DNA of 64,000 nucleotides from Sabulibacter ruber (GCF_017355955.1 NZ_JAFFID010000001.1:558001-622000); one strand, 5' to 3'; shown: positions 17,597 to 27,208, numbered from the stretch's first letter. The notes: generated by a model from the letters alone, not told the origin. Numbers and translations: made by a program.

Positions 17597-18200
17597 GAAT
17601 TAGTTGGTGGACGTAGGCTTGCAGTTGCGGAAAGAACCGCTCAAATTCCATTTGGTAGAAGGCATAGTTTTGGACCAGCTCCTCTCCTGCCGTTTCCATG
17701 CCGGAGTCAAATTTGGTGCGGGAACTCAGTCCATGGAGGGCTCGGGTGATGCCTTCTACTTTGGCGTAAGACACCAGCCAGTTGTGCCGAACCATGTACG
17801 GCAGGAAATGCTGCACCCGCTCGGGTAACAATTCGGGCCGGGATTGGACTTGGGTGTAAGCTTCCTTGGCAAACTCCGCCAGGGGCTGAGCACTGAAGGT
17901 CTGGAAATTGGCCGCCAGGAAATGATCATAATAGACATCAGCTACCACCCCGGCGTATTTCCGGAATTTAGGGCGTAAACGCTCTTTGGTTTCGGCCACT
18001 ACGGGATGGCCATCGGTGTAGGAATCGATGAGGCGGTGCAGCCTGATTCCTTGTTGCACCCGCTCTGGGTAGAGCAACACCTGGGCACCCCGCACGCTGT
18101 CGGCAATGAAGTTTCCCAGGCGCAGGTCTTCGTCTGTACCGGAAAGAAAAAGGTGGGCGAGGTAATTCAAAGGCGATTTGTTTAAACCAAAGGTACGCAT
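17577..18200 (-). CDS. acpH: Acyl carrier protein phosphodiesterase (AcpH-like)
   Basis: The 207-residue protein matches the AcpH/DUF479 family of HD-fold hydrolases. AcpH removes the phosphopantetheine arm from acyl carrier protein. Conserved parts are NYLAHLFLSG, LGNFIADSVRG, IRLHRLIDSYTDGHPVV and VVADVYYDHFLA, which carry the metal-binding His and Asp residues. Most relatives begin exactly at MNYLAHL; here that position is a TTG codon (18170), so the true start may be there rather than at ATG 18200. The last five residues and the stop codon are written by the heptamer repeat, an unusual gene end. The symbol follows family resemblance. Confidence 0.85.
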   Translation of the reverse strand: MRTFGLNKSPLNYLAHLFLSGTDEDLRLGNFIADSVRGAQVLLYPERVQQGIRLHRLIDSYTDGHPVVAETKERLRPKFRKYAGVVADVYYDHFLAANFQTFSAQPLAEFAKEAYTQVQSRPELLPERVQHFLPYMVRHNWLVSYAKVEGITRALHGLSSRTKFDSGMETAGEELVQNYAFYQMEFERFFPQLQAYVHQLIQLGIRN

Positions 18201-18287
18201 TCTGGCTTACCAATGGACATCACCCGATAAGGAACCCTTGTCCCGGATGTCCGTATTCTTCACATAAGTACAAGACCTATATACACT

Positions 18288-18791
18288 ATGGAAAACACGC
18301 AGAATTCAAACCAAGGCGATCTGCAAGCCTTAATTGATAAGATCAAAGACATAAATACCGCCATGCTGAGCACCGTGGAGCCTGACGGAACCATCCGCTC
18401 AAGGCCCATGCGCCACATGCAGGTAGATGATAACGGGGTGATCTGGTTCTTTAACAGCCATCACTCGGCTAAAACGCACGAGATCAGAAACGATAGCCAC
18501 GTGAACCTGAGCTATTCTAAACCGGGCGACCAACTGTACGTTTCGGTATCGGGCCGGGCGCAGGTGCTGCGTGACCAACAGAAAATAGACGAACTCTGGA
18601 ACCCCGCCATGAAAGCCTGGTTCCCCGAGGGCAAGGATGATCCGAACATCGGGTTGCTGAAGGTAACCATTGACCAGGCCGAGTACTGGGATTCACCCAG
18701 CAGCGCCGTGGTTCACTTATACGGCATGGTGAAAGCCGCCATTACCGGCGAACCCGCCAGACCCGGCGAAAACAAAAAGATCAATTTATAG
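18288..18791 (+). CDS. Pyridoxamine 5'-phosphate oxidase-fold general stress protein
   Basis: The 167-residue protein belongs to the split-barrel flavin-binding group related to general stress protein 26. Typical segments are NTAMLSTVEPDGTIRSRPM, WFFNSHHSAKTHEI and YVSVSGRAQVLRD. Members of this group bind FMN or a related cofactor and are induced by general stress in Bacillus; the reaction is not settled. Absence of the pyridoxine-specific C-terminal region argues against a true PdxH. It is a single-gene unit followed directly by a terminator. Confidence 0.87.
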   Translation: MENTQNSNQGDLQALIDKIKDINTAMLSTVEPDGTIRSRPMRHMQVDDNGVIWFFNSHHSAKTHEIRNDSHVNLSYSKPGDQLYVSVSGRAQVLRDQQKIDELWNPAMKAWFPEGKDDPNIGLLKVTIDQAEYWDSPSSAVVHLYGMVKAAITGEPARPGENKKINL

Positions 18792-18800
18792 TTATTCAGA

Positions 18801-18825
18801 AAGGGAGTTTCGGCTCCCTTTTTTC
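18801..18825 (+). terminator. Intrinsic terminator after the stress-protein gene
   Basis: AAGGGAG pairs with CTCCCTT across TTTCGG and is followed by TTTTC. Confidence 0.88.
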
Positions 18826-18908
18826 ATGCCTTTTTGCGGCTTGTACAAGACCTGCTTTTAGGCTACTTTTAAGAAAACAGGCTCAAAATTCTATACCGTT
18901 TCCAGACC

Positions 18909-19634
18909 TTGGCACTGAACGCTTCTACTGCTCACGCGCATACCACGCTCACCTTATTTGGCATTAAACCTGGGCATTGGCGCTGGGGATTGGCTCAGAT
19001 GGGCACCTCGGTACGGCCATTGCAGAAAGTAAAGGGGCTGAACTTCTTCAAGCTGCTGGGAAGCGGACAAGGCCGGGGCTTCAGCCTGAAACCAAACTGG
19101 TACCGCTACGGGCTTATGGCCACCTGGTCCTCCCCCGCCGCCGCTGAAGACTTTTTCCAAGCGCATCCCTTGTTAGAAGAATACCGCCAGCACACCTTTG
19201 AGCAGTACACCCTGACTTTGCGGCCTTTGCAGGCCCACGGTCTCTGGAGCGGCAAGAATCCGTTTACCACCCAAACCATACCGGCACCTGCCAATGTTCC
19301 TATCGCTGTCTTAACCCGAGCCTCTATCCGGCTCACCAAAGCCATTGATTTCTGGCGACACGTGCCACAGGCCAGTGCCAGTTTAGATCATGCCCAAGGA
19401 TTGCTGGCCTCCATTGGGTTAGGTGAAGCTCCTTTTGTCAGACAAGCCACTTTCAGCCTCTGGAAAGACGAAGCCAGCATGAAAGAATATGCTTACCGCA
19501 TGGCTGCCCACAGAGAGGTAATCAAAAACACCCGCGCCCGTGGCTGGTATTCTGAGGAACTGTTTGCCCGGTTTTCGCCTCTGCAAAGTGCAGGCACCTG
19601 GAATGGCGTTGACCCTTTACAGGATTTGGTTTAA
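18909..19634 (+). CDS. CrtA-like (spheroidene monooxygenase family) protein
   Basis: The 241-residue protein resembles spheroidene monooxygenase CrtA and its many uncharacterised relatives. Matching parts are FFKLLGSGQGRGFSLKPNW near residue 45, VAVLTRASIRLTKAIDFWR-like text (IAVLTRASIR) near 135 and the C-terminal QATFSLWKDEASMKEYAYR. CrtA adds keto groups to carotenoids, and many Bacteroidota are pigmented, but homologues also occur outside carotenoid clusters. No other carotenoid gene is in this window, so that role is unproven. The frame opens with TTG at 18909 and has no nearby ATG. It is followed immediately by the inverted-repeat element at 19637. Confidence 0.75.
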   Translation: MALNASTAHAHTTLTLFGIKPGHWRWGLAQMGTSVRPLQKVKGLNFFKLLGSGQGRGFSLKPNWYRYGLMATWSSPAAAEDFFQAHPLLEEYRQHTFEQYTLTLRPLQAHGLWSGKNPFTTQTIPAPANVPIAVLTRASIRLTKAIDFWRHVPQASASLDHAQGLLASIGLGEAPFVRQATFSLWKDEASMKEYAYRMAAHREVIKNTRARGWYSEELFARFSPLQSAGTWNGVDPLQDLV

Positions 19635-19636
19635 AA

Positions 19637-19840
19637 GACACTCGTAGGAGCTGCGCACACTACGAGGTCATATGAGATCAGCATCAATGCCTTACCCTCC
19701 CTTATTAACCTGTTTTTGAGAAAAAAGACACCAAACGTAAAAACCTGTGAGGTTTTGAAAACCTCACAGGTTTAGCCGCCCATTACGCAACAGACGCTTA
19801 CTCTAAAGACCTCGTAGTGTGCGCAGCTCCTACGAGTGTC
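19637..19840. repeat. 204-bp element bounded by perfect 33-bp inverted repeats
   Basis: The arm at 19637-19669 recurs as its exact reverse complement at 19808-19840, 138 bases away. Each arm can also fold on itself (CTCGTA with TACGAG). Inside, 19741-19773 is a separate near-perfect palindrome built on AAACCTGTGAGG and CCTCACAGGTTT. No reading frame is convincing. The layout resembles a non-autonomous miniature element or a large cruciform. Confidence 0.85.
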
Positions 19841-19996
19841 AGTGCCTATTGTCGGCGCCACCACATACCCCGTTAATTACATCAATCCTGAAAATCCTGC
19901 TCCCGTTTCTACCTCACTTTTCTAAAATCCCTGCAAAAACGAAAACACAAACTACTACCAGCGTCCGTCAAAAGGCAGCTTTTTGCAGAAATTCCT

Positions 19997-20004
19997 TACT
20001 TTTG
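19997..20004 (+). promoter_or_regulatory. Probable -7 box for leuS (TACTTTTG)
   Basis: The octamer fits TAnnTTTG and would start transcription near 20010, about 50 bases before the leuS ATG. No clear TTTG lies 19 bases upstream, so the match is partial. Confidence 0.5.
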
Positions 20005-20058
20005 CTATTGGCCTAACGTGGCCTTTTGAATCTGAACCATACAACTGAAGTCATATCC

Positions 20059-22830
20059 ATGTCAGAGTACGATTACCGATCCATTGAGCAGAAGTGGCAG
20101 CGCTTCTGGAGTGAGAACAAGACGTTCAAGACCGATATCAACCTAAGCAAACCCAAGTTTTACTCGCTGGACATGTTCCCGTATCCATCCGGGGCCGGTC
20201 TGCACGTTGGGCATCCGCTGGGGTACATCGCCTCTGACATCGTGAGCCGGTACAAGCGCCTCAAAGGCTTCAACGTGCTGCACCCAATGGGCTTCGACTC
20301 GTTTGGCTTGCCCGCTGAGCAGTACGCCATTCAGACGGGGCAGCACCCGGCCGTGACCACCAAGCAGAACATTGAGCGCTACATTGAGCAGCTGAATAAC
20401 CTGGGCTTCTCTTTTGACTGGGACCGCGAGGTACGCACCTCAGACCCCAGCTACTACAAGTGGACCCAGTGGATTTTCATGCAGTTGTTCAACAGCTGGT
20501 ACAACTACGAAACTGACAAAGCCGAGCCTATTGAAACGCTGGTGGCCGAGTTCAAAATGCGCGGCAACACGCACGTGAACGCCGCCTGCGATGAGGACAC
20601 CCCACATTTTACCGCCGATGCCTGGGCAAGACTTTCTGAAAAAGAACAGCAGGATTTGTTGCTGAAATATCGCCTGACCTTCTTATCTGAAGCTGTGGTG
20701 AACTGGTGCCCGCAATTAGGAACCGTTCTGGCGAATGACGAGGTAATTGGCGGCGTTTCTGAGCGGGGCGGTTACCCGGTGGAGCGCAAACTCATGAAGC
20801 AATGGATGATGCGCATCACCGCGTATGCCGAGCGTCTGTTGCAGGGCCTGGATACCATTGACTGGCCTGAGCCGGTGAAAGAAATGCAACGCAACTGGAT
20901 CGGGAAATCGGTGGGCGCTGAACTGCACTTCCCGGTAGATGGCCACGAGCACAAGCACATCACCGTTTTCACCACCCGCATTGACACCATCTTTGGGGTA
21001 AGCTTTGTGGTACTGGCACCTGAGCACGAGTACGTGGAGGAAATCACCTCTGCAGAGCAACGCGCCGAGGTGGAAGAATACGTGTCCTGGGCCAAGAACC
21101 GCTCAGAGCGCGACCGTATGTCTGACGTGAAAACCGTTACTGGGGTGTTTACGGGAGCATATGCCATCAACCCCATATCCGGCGAAAAAGTACCGGTTTG
21201 GATTGCCGACTACGTTCTGGCCGGTTATGGTACAGGGGCGGTGATGGCTGTACCGGGGCATGATACCCGTGACTACGCCTTCGCGAAGAAGTTCAACCTG
21301 CCTATACCGGAAGTGGTAGCCGGTGGTGATCTGAGCAAGGAAGCCTTTGCCGCCAAAGAAGGGAAAATCATCAACTCTGATTTCCTGAACGGCTTGGACG
21401 TGAAAGAGGCTATCAAAGCCGGTATCCAACGGGCCGAGGAACTAGGAGTTGGGAAAGCACGCATCAACTACCGCATGCGTGATGCCGTATTTGGTCGGCA
21501 GCGGTACTGGGGCGAGCCGGTGCCGGTGTATTACAAAGACGGAATCCCTGCCCTATTAGCAGAAAGCGAACTGCCTTTGGTACTGCCCGAGGTGGATGCC
21601 TACCTGCCTACCGAGACTGGTGAGCCTCCGTTAGGCCGCGCCCAAGGTTGGAAATACCGCGGCGAGTATGAGTACGAACTGAGCACCATGCCGGGTTGGG
21701 CTGGCTCCAGCTGGTATTGGTACCGCTACATGGACCCTCAGAACGACCAGGAATTCGCTAGCAAAGAAGCCATTGATTACTGGCAGAACGTGGATCTGTA
21801 CATTGGTGGTTCTGAGCACGCCACCGGTCACCTCCTCTACTCCCGCTTCTGGAACAAATTCCTGTTTGACCTCGGCTTGGTAAACCAGGACGAGCCGTTC
21901 AAGAAGCTGATCAACCAGGGCATGATCCAGGGGCGTTCTAACTTCGTATACCGCATCAAAGATTCTAACACGTTTGTTTCTTTCGGGCTGAAGGACCAGT
22001 ATGAAACAACTGCCCTGCACGTGGACGTGAACATCGTGGAGAACGATGTGCTGGACCTGGAAAAATTCAAAGCCTGGAGACCAGACTTCGCGGATGCCGA
22101 GTTCATTCTGGAAGACGGCAAATACGTGGTGGGCGTGGAGATTGAGAAGATGTCTAAGTCCAAGCACAACGTGGTGAACCCCGATGTGCTGGTTGAGGAA
22201 TACGGCGCTGATACCCTGCGCATGTACGAAATGTTCCTGGGACCTTTGGAGCAGTTCAAGCCTTGGAACACCAACGGCATGGACGGCGTGTACAAGTTCC
22301 TGCGCCGTTTCTGGAAACTATTCTTTGATGAGCAAGGTAACTACGCGGTGACGGACGAGCAACCCACCCCGGCCGAGCTGAAGTCGTTGCACAAGACCAT
22401 CAAGAAAGTGGAGGAAGACATTGAGCGCTTCTCCTTCGGGACCAGCGTGAGCCAGTTCATGATCTGCGTGAATGAACTCACGGCCCTGAAAACGAAGAAG
22501 CGTGCTATCCTGGAGCCTTTGACCGTGGTACTTGCCTCTTTTGCACCACACATATCCGAGGAACTGTGGAGCAGATTAGGTCACAGTGAGAGCATCACGT
22601 ACGCCGCTTACCCGGAGTGGAAAGAAGAATTCCTCACGGAGAGCACGTTTGATTACCCTATCTCCGTAAACGGTAAGGTGAAGACCAAACTCACCTTTGA
22701 TCTGAAAGCTTCTAAAGAAGACGTGGAGAAAGAAGTACTGGCGTCTGAAGCCGTTCAGAAACTTTTGGAAGGCAAACCAGTGAAAAAGGTGATTGTGGTG
22801 CCAGGAAAGATTGTGAATGTAGTAGTATAG
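20059..22830 (+). CDS. leuS: Leucyl-tRNA synthetase
   Basis: LeuRS charges tRNA-Leu in the cytoplasm. The 923-residue length is normal for Bacteroidota, which carry an extra segment before the catalytic loop. The class I signatures are present: HVGH (about 49-52) in [15 protein letters not shown] and KMSKS (about 697-701). The editing domain between them includes [12 protein letters not shown] and [12 protein letters not shown], where the conserved Asp blocks mischarging. I chose ATG 20059 because the frame's earlier start (20026) is a TTG close to the predicted transcription start. The gene ends in a very stable hairpin. Confidence 0.98.
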   Translation: MSEYDYRSIEQKWQRFWSENKTFKTDINLSKPKFYSLDMFPYPSGAGLHVGHPLGYIASDIVSRYKRLKGFNVLHPMGFDSFGLPAEQYAIQTGQHPAVTTKQNIERYIEQLNNLGFSFDWDREVRTSDPSYYKWTQWIFMQLFNSWYNYETDKAEPIETLVAEFKMRGNTHVNAACDEDTPHFTADAWARLSEKEQQDLLLKYRLTFLSEAVVNWCPQLGTVLANDEVIGGVSERGGYPVERKLMKQWMMRITAYAERLLQGLDTIDWPEPVKEMQRNWIGKSVGAELHFPVDGHEHKHITVFTTRIDTIFGVSFVVLAPEHEYVEEITSAEQRAEVEEYVSWAKNRSERDRMSDVKTVTGVFTGAYAINPISGEKVPVWIADYVLAGYGTGAVMAVPGHDTRDYAFAKKFNLPIPEVVAGGDLSKEAFAAKEGKIINSDFLNGLDVKEAIKAGIQRAEELGVGKARINYRMRDAVFGRQRYWGEPVPVYYKDGIPALLAESELPLVLPEVDAYLPTETGEPPLGRAQGWKYRGEYEYELSTMPGWAGSSWYWYRYMDPQNDQEFASKEAIDYWQNVDLYIGGSEHATGHLLYSRFWNKFLFDLGLVNQDEPFKKLINQGMIQGRSNFVYRIKDSNTFVSFGLKDQYETTALHVDVNIVENDVLDLEKFKAWRPDFADAEFILEDGKYVVGVEIEKMSKSKHNVVNPDVLVEEYGADTLRMYEMFLGPLEQFKPWNTNGMDGVYKFLRRFWKLFFDEQGNYAVTDEQPTPAELKSLHKTIKKVEEDIERFSFGTSVSQFMICVNELTALKTKKRAILEPLTVVLASFAPHISEELWSRLGHSESITYAAYPEWKEEFLTESTFDYPISVNGKVKTKLTFDLKASKEDVEKEVLASEAVQKLLEGKPVKKVIVVPGKIVNVVV

Positions 22831-22866
22831 CGTTTCAGGCCCTTTTTGCAGAAAACAGCCTAAAAA

Positions 22867-22919
22867 CCCTTAAAAGCAACAGCCCGGTTCCTCTAGAGCC
22901 GGGCTGCTGCTTTTAAGGG
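22867..22919 (+). terminator. Strong hairpin after leuS
   Basis: CCCTTAAAAGCAACAGCCCGG pairs with its inverse (one mismatch) across TTCCTCTAGAG. The 21-bp stem is longer than a usual terminator, and no long T-tract follows. Confidence 0.75.
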
Positions 22920-22958
22920 ATTTGCACAATTTATAGCCAATTTTCGTATATTCCCTCT

Positions 22959-23234
22959 ATGAACAAACGCTATGATATCCTGTTAGGCCTTGCTTTACTG
23001 ATAGCGGTGGGCACCGGCTACTTCTTCAACCAGAACAGATATTTTCATACCACTACCGGGGAAGAAATCTCCGCGGCAGTATACCAGAACCTGGAAACCA
23101 AAGAAAAATGGAGGGTGGAATGGAATTTCAACTATGAAGCAGGCCTTACGGCTGGTATTGCCACCCTTGGAATTGGCCTGGTGCTGCTAGGCGTACTAAG
23201 TAAAAGTCGGAAGAAAGTATCCCGGGTAAGCTAA
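22959..23234 (+). CDS. Small two-helix membrane protein of unknown function
   Basis: This 91-residue protein has membrane helices at about 8-24 (LLGLALLIAVGTGYF) and 62-82 (GLTAGIATLGIGLVLLGVL), with a 37-residue loop (NRYFHTTTGEEISAAVYQNL) between them and a basic tail. I do not know the family. It starts 40 bases after the leuS hairpin. A loose -7-like box (TATATTCC, 22947) lies only a few bases before the ATG. It converges on the MmcQ-type gene with a 10-base gap and no terminator. Confidence 0.65.
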   Translation: MNKRYDILLGLALLIAVGTGYFFNQNRYFHTTTGEEISAAVYQNLETKEKWRVEWNFNYEAGLTAGIATLGIGLVLLGVLSKSRKKVSRVS

Positions 23235-23244
23235 GCATGACTCT

Positions 23245-23601
23245 TCAACTGAAACCCAGTTCTACCCTTTGCTTCTTCGGTAATCCCGCCACCACCAAGT
23301 CATAGGAATGGTCAATGAGTTCAGGCAACAAACCCATGGGCAGGAATTCCTCCGGATAAATGGTGTTCCAGTGCTTTTTGTTCATGTGATAGCCAGGTTG
23401 GATGGCCGGGTATTGCTCCCGAAGCTCTACCGCCCGTTCAGGGTCACATTTCAGGTTCACACCCTCGGCGTAGTTGTTTAAGCTGCACATGGCGAACATC
23501 TTTCCGGCCACTTTGTAGACCAGATTATCTTCGCCAAAAGGCGTGGTTTCCTCCACGTGGGGTTTAGATAGGCAATAGTCTCTGAATTCTTCTATGTTCA
23601 T
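23245..23601 (-). CDS. MmcQ/YjbR-family protein
   Basis: The 118-residue product belongs to the MmcQ/YjbR group of small proteins with a CyaY-like fold. Typical features are FRDYCLSKPHVEETTPFG, KMFAMCSLN, VNLKCDPERAVELREQYP and YHMNKKHWNTI. Structural relatives suggest DNA binding, but the job of these proteins is not known. The start was placed at MNIEEF (23601); a frame extends 12 codons upstream, but this reads through a terminator-like sequence. It probably forms its own unit. Confidence 0.87.
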   Translation of the reverse strand: MNIEEFRDYCLSKPHVEETTPFGEDNLVYKVAGKMFAMCSLNNYAEGVNLKCDPERAVELREQYPAIQPGYHMNKKHWNTIYPEEFLPMGLLPELIDHSYDLVVAGLPKKQRVELGFS

Positions 23602-23623
23602 GGCTGCCAAGGTATAGAAAAAG

Positions 23624-23650
23624 AAAAGCCTGCCCAAACGGACAGGCTTT
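23624..23650 (-). terminator. Terminator between the 56-residue gene and the MmcQ gene
   Basis: AAAGCCTG...CAGGCTTT forms an 8-bp stem; on the minus strand it follows the small gene at 23675-23845. Confidence 0.75.
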
Positions 23651-23674
23651 AAGTATAGCTATGGACAGTGCCTC

Positions 23675-23845
23675 TTAGCGAAGCATCAGTTTAATGATCA
23701 GGTACACCAGACCGCACAGGAACATCAGCATAGAGATTTTGTTGATGGTGTGCATGGTGCGCAGGTTGAAATTAGTTTTGCGGTTAGGGTCCTTCTTACG
23801 GAAGAAGTACGTTGCCACTTCGGAGAAATCAAAAAGACCTTTCAT
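23675..23845 (-). CDS. Small 56-residue membrane protein (DUF6728-like)
   Basis: The open frame runs from ATG (complement of 23843-23845) to TAA (complement of 23675-23677). It encodes a basic N-terminal half (VATYFFRKKDPNRKTNFNL) and one hydrophobic segment (ISMLMFLCGLVYLIIKLML) ending at the C-terminus. Short proteins of this layout are common in Bacteroidota next to ispG; I recall the label DUF6728, but the assignment is from memory. It has its own terminator and reads in the same direction as ispG, about 90 bases downstream. The function is unknown. Confidence 0.72.
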   Translation of the reverse strand: MKGLFDFSEVATYFFRKKDPNRKTNFNLRTMHTINKISMLMFLCGLVYLIIKLMLR

Positions 23846-23935
23846 GTTTGGATTTATCAGCGGTTAGTTTCGTCTGCTTATCTATGTAACAGATTTAGAG
23901 GGAGAAAGATTTACGAAAAGCAAAAATAGTTGGTC

Positions 23936-25945
23936 TTATTCCCCTACTCCTACCGGCTCAATCCAGTTTCCGTCTTCCCTGATCAGCTCAATCAATTCAT
24001 CTACGGCGCGCTCTTCGGGCACCGATTTCTTGATCACTTGTTGCCCGCGGTATAGCGCGATTTTACCCTTTCCTACGCCTACATAGCCGTAATCGGCATC
24101 GGCCATTTCACCGGGTCCATTCACGATGCAGCCCATGATGCCAATCTTCACGCCTTTCAGATGGTCGGTGCGCTTGCGTATCATGGCGGTGGTTTCCTGC
24201 AGGTCAAATAATGTGCGTCCGCAACTTGGGCAACTGATGTACTCGGTTTTGCTCATGCGCGTGCGGGCGGCCTGCAAAATTCCAAAGGCCAGTTTGTTCA
24301 GCCCTTCCAGGTTGTAGCCCCACTCCTCTTTGGTGCGGTAACTCAGATCCTGGGTGCTGAGCAAAACGCCATCGCCAAATCCGTCAATGAGCAGTCCACC
24401 CATGTCGGTGGCGGCATAGAGCTGCACCTGCTCATCGGTGAGGTCCTCGTAGGAACGCTTGATGATAACCGGCACCGGTTGTTCCTGGTTCATGAGCCGG
24501 ATAAAGGCCTTGCGTTGCTCAGGCATGGCGTGCTCGTTCTCCGTCTCCAGGATAAGCACCACGTCCGGCCGATTATGCAGTGTTTCTATGAAATCATTGG
24601 TTAACTGCCCCAATGACACCTGCACAAAGTTAAGCTGCGGGTGCCAGGTATCGGCGGTTTCAAACTGCACGGCGGTGTACAGAGGATAACGCTCTTCCCG
24701 CTTTTCGGCTTCCAACCAATCTGTGTAGTCAACAATTTCTTTCAGGCCGTTGGGCAACATGAACGGGATGGGCGTGCTGCCGGTGTACACGTAGTCCGCG
24801 CCCTGGTCGGTCATGTGGAATTTATCCAGCGAAGGCGAATAAATGTGCCCTACCGGACGAAGGTCTTCATACGTGATCTGCTCCAGGCGGCTCAGATCGG
24901 CCACTACCCTGGGTACGTTGTGCCCGCCGAGGTTCAGCACCTCGCGGGTTTCGCGGCGGTGGTACTGGAACGGGTTATACGGCAGGTGGCAGATAGGCTT
25001 GATAGGCGTATGTCCGGCCCGGGTGGCATACCGGTCAATCAGCATTTTGGCCACGGGCGCTTCCAGTTCAGGCGCCTCAGTGAGCGAAACCCGTACCGTA
25101 TCGCCTAAACCGTCTTCCAGCAACGTACCAATACCCACGGCAGATTTCACGCGCCCGTCCTCGCCTTCGCCGGCTTCGGTCACACCCAGGTGCAACGGAT
25201 ATGGTTGTAATCCTTCTTCCTCCAGCTTCTGCACCAGCAAACGGTAGGCCTGCACCATCACCTGCGTGTTAGAGGCTTTCATAGAAAGCACCACGTCATA
25301 GTAGTTCAGGTCTTCGCAGATGCGCAGGAACTCCAGCGCACTTTCCACCATGCCCAGTGGGGTATCGCCGTAGCGGCTCAGGATGCGGTCAGACAAGGAC
25401 CCGTGATTGGTGCCAATGCGCATGGCCGTGCCGTACTCTTTACAGATGTTCACCAAAGGTGTAAACCGTTCGCGGATGCGGTCCAGTTCTGCCTGGTAGG
25501 TGGCGTCTGTGTATTCTATTGTTTGAAATTTCTTTTTATCGGCGTAGTTGCCAGGGTTCACTCGTACCTTCTCCACCAGGCGGGCGGCCAGTTCGGCGGC
25601 GTTGGGCGTGAAGTGAATATCGGCGATCAGGGGTACGTTGTAGCCACGAGCCCGAAGCTCCTTTTTGATGTTGCCCAGGTTTTCAGCCTCTTTTACGCTG
25701 GGAGCCGTAATGCGCACGTACTCACAACCGGCCTCCACCATTCTAATCACCTGCTCCACCGAACCCAAGGTATCCATGGTGTCTACAGTGGTCATGGATT
25801 GCACCCTGATGGGATTATTGCCTCCCAAGGCGATGTCTCCAATGCGTACTTCGCGGGTTTGGCGCCGGGTATAGTTTGTCAAGCTGGGGCAGTAAATGCC
25901 TTCCAGCTTACCAGAGGTTGTATTCATGGGAAATGAGGTCTCCAT
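23936..25945 (-). CDS. ispG: 4-hydroxy-3-methylbut-2-enyl diphosphate synthase, long form
   Basis: IspG (GcpE) performs the penultimate step of the MEP isoprenoid pathway, using a [4Fe-4S] cluster. This 669-residue form has the N-terminal TIM barrel (RIGDIALGGNNPIRVQSMTT) and the C-terminal cluster domain with cysteines in ISCPSCGRTL (about 570-573) and MGCIVNGPGE (about 605). The roughly 250 extra residues between them are the insert domain found in Bacteroidota, Chlamydia and plants. Cys and Glu ligand motifs look intact. The start could also be ATG 25927. It gives IPP/DMAPP for quinones, carotenoids and undecaprenol. Confidence 0.96.
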   Translation of the reverse strand: METSFPMNTTSGKLEGIYCPSLTNYTRRQTREVRIGDIALGGNNPIRVQSMTTVDTMDTLGSVEQVIRMVEAGCEYVRITAPSVKEAENLGNIKKELRARGYNVPLIADIHFTPNAAELAARLVEKVRVNPGNYADKKKFQTIEYTDATYQAELDRIRERFTPLVNICKEYGTAMRIGTNHGSLSDRILSRYGDTPLGMVESALEFLRICEDLNYYDVVLSMKASNTQVMVQAYRLLVQKLEEEGLQPYPLHLGVTEAGEGEDGRVKSAVGIGTLLEDGLGDTVRVSLTEAPELEAPVAKMLIDRYATRAGHTPIKPICHLPYNPFQYHRRETREVLNLGGHNVPRVVADLSRLEQITYEDLRPVGHIYSPSLDKFHMTDQGADYVYTGSTPIPFMLPNGLKEIVDYTDWLEAEKREERYPLYTAVQFETADTWHPQLNFVQVSLGQLTNDFIETLHNRPDVVLILETENEHAMPEQRKAFIRLMNQEQPVPVIIKRSYEDLTDEQVQLYAATDMGGLLIDGFGDGVLLSTQDLSYRTKEEWGYNLEGLNKLAFGILQAARTRMSKTEYISCPSCGRTLFDLQETTAMIRKRTDHLKGVKIGIMGCIVNGPGEMADADYGYVGVGKGKIALYRGQQVIKKSVPEERAVDELIELIREDGNWIEPVGVGE

Positions 25946-26257
25946 ACTTCTTTAACCAAGGGCTAAACCGTATTGTTCAGCTCAGGTTTTGTAAAAATAC
26001 TACATTTTTTGTGCCATCTACACCCCTGCTGCTTTTACTTGAATCTTGGCAAACCCTCAAACCTCTCTAGGGATTGTGGAACAAGGAGTTAACTTCCTGC
26101 CCTGGCATGCAGACTATACAGAGACAACATTAAACAAGGCTACCCTTAAAGCTTGCACAGTGAAGGTTACTTAAACCAAAATAGGAGTTTAAGCAGAATG
26201 AGAAACACACGGCATCTGAATGCGTAGAGCAATTATGTTAACAACATTGTTTTAGCC

Positions 26258-26740
26258 ATGCCACTACTCTTCACATATCAAAGCCAACGCCAAGCGGCCA
26301 GCTTACTTCGGCAAGAGGGAGTTCCCGCGGCTCAACTTCCCCAAACCATCCAACTGGCCCGCCAAACCACCGAAAATTGGTTGCACCAGGAAATAGAGCA
26401 AGGAAACCTGCCCTTGGTGATTGAGATGGTGAAAAACAAATTCCCTGAGAGCAGCGCCTTGTTGTTATTTGAAGAGCTGAAGGATTTGCTGGTTGCGAAG
26501 TTTATCGTGCGCCTGGGCTTCAACTTTGAGTTAGCCAGAGGAGCTGCCTCTATTGTGTTACCATACGTGATGAAACGGCTGGTAGACCACCTTCAGCAGA
26601 ATCCGCAGTTCAAAACCTGGTGGGAAAACCTGGACCTGCGCAAGCACTTCCCATCCAAAGAAGAACTGAAAACCAAATTCAGGAGTGTAGGCCAGAGCTT
26701 CACCGGTAATTCTGCGGCAGAAAACGGCGCTTTTGCTTGA
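26258..26740 (+). CDS. Unknown 160-residue protein, copy A of a paralogous pair
   Basis: I do not recognise this protein, but it is clearly paralogous to the gene at 27301. Both share an N-terminal QxAASLL/QLL pattern, Q-I/L-AR-Q/E-T-T/V-E-N/H-WL, a conserved LLFEELKDLL (LLFDKLKDML in the partner), RLG, LPYVMKR (LPFVLKR) and QNP followed by WW. The middle (about 80-115) is amphipathic to hydrophobic and might touch membrane. It is predicted all helical. An upstream stretch of about 190 bases before the ATG has no clear promoter. The two copies flank a minus-strand gene. Confidence 0.7.
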   Translation: MPLLFTYQSQRQAASLLRQEGVPAAQLPQTIQLARQTTENWLHQEIEQGNLPLVIEMVKNKFPESSALLLFEELKDLLVAKFIVRLGFNFELARGAASIVLPYVMKRLVDHLQQNPQFKTWWENLDLRKHFPSKEELKTKFRSVGQSFTGNSAAENGAFA

Positions 26741-26803
26741 GTGTTGTTTTAAGCTTGATTCCTGAAAAGGAGCCTGAAATAAGTCGAGAGGCGGATAAGT
26801 GGT

Positions 26804-27208
26804 TTACTTGTCATCCGCTTCTCCCCTCAACAATGGATCTTCTGTGGAGGCGTTCGCGTCTCCTTGTTCTTTCAGGCGGTTGATGCGGTCTGCAATGCGG
26901 TGATGCACGCCTTCGTCTTTGAGGTAAGTGCGTTGATCTATGTCAAACTCGGCGGGGTTGAACTGACGCGCCAATTCATGCAATTGAAAGATATAGGTGT
27001 CAATGCGGTTAATGGCCTCTGACACAAAATCAGTGGCATGGTTATTTTCTTCTGAAATTCCTTCCTTCACCTCCTCGGCTTGTCTTATCTCCTGTTGAAT
27101 GTATTGGGCAGGTTCTGCGCCTTTTAGTCGTTCGTTATCTAAACGTTTCTTAAATTCAGGAATATCAAAGTCCATACGCTTGTGGTTTAAGATCAAGGGT
27201 TTATCCAC
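26804..27208 (-). CDS. Small helical protein of unknown function
   Basis: This 134-residue acidic protein has no recognised domain. It is predicted to be helical (RLDNERLKGAEPAQYIQQEI, ATDFVSEAINRIDTYIFQLH) with a charged tail. It lies between the two paralogous genes on the opposite strand. A likely alternative start is ATG at 27175 (MDFDIPEFKKRL). The short stem GCGGAT/ATCCGC near 26792 follows its stop and may end both it and copy A. Confidence 0.6.
   Translation of the reverse strand: MDKPLILNHKRMDFDIPEFKKRLDNERLKGAEPAQYIQQEIRQAEEVKEGISEENNHATDFVSEAINRIDTYIFQLHELARQFNPAEFDIDQRTYLKDEGVHHRIADRINRLKEQGDANASTEDPLLRGEADDK

Larger units (their letters stand above)
19635..20058. other. Repeat-bearing gap upstream of leuS
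   Basis: The 424-base gap contains the nested inverted-repeat element (19637-19840) and a likely leuS promoter (19997-20004). The remaining bases show no gene. Confidence 0.65.

Noticed and set aside
18909..18925. TTGGCACTGAACGCTTC near the CrtA-like start resembles a sigma-54 promoter.
   Set aside because: The GC falls eight rather than ten bases after GG, so the spacing is wrong, and the sequence is inside the proposed coding region.
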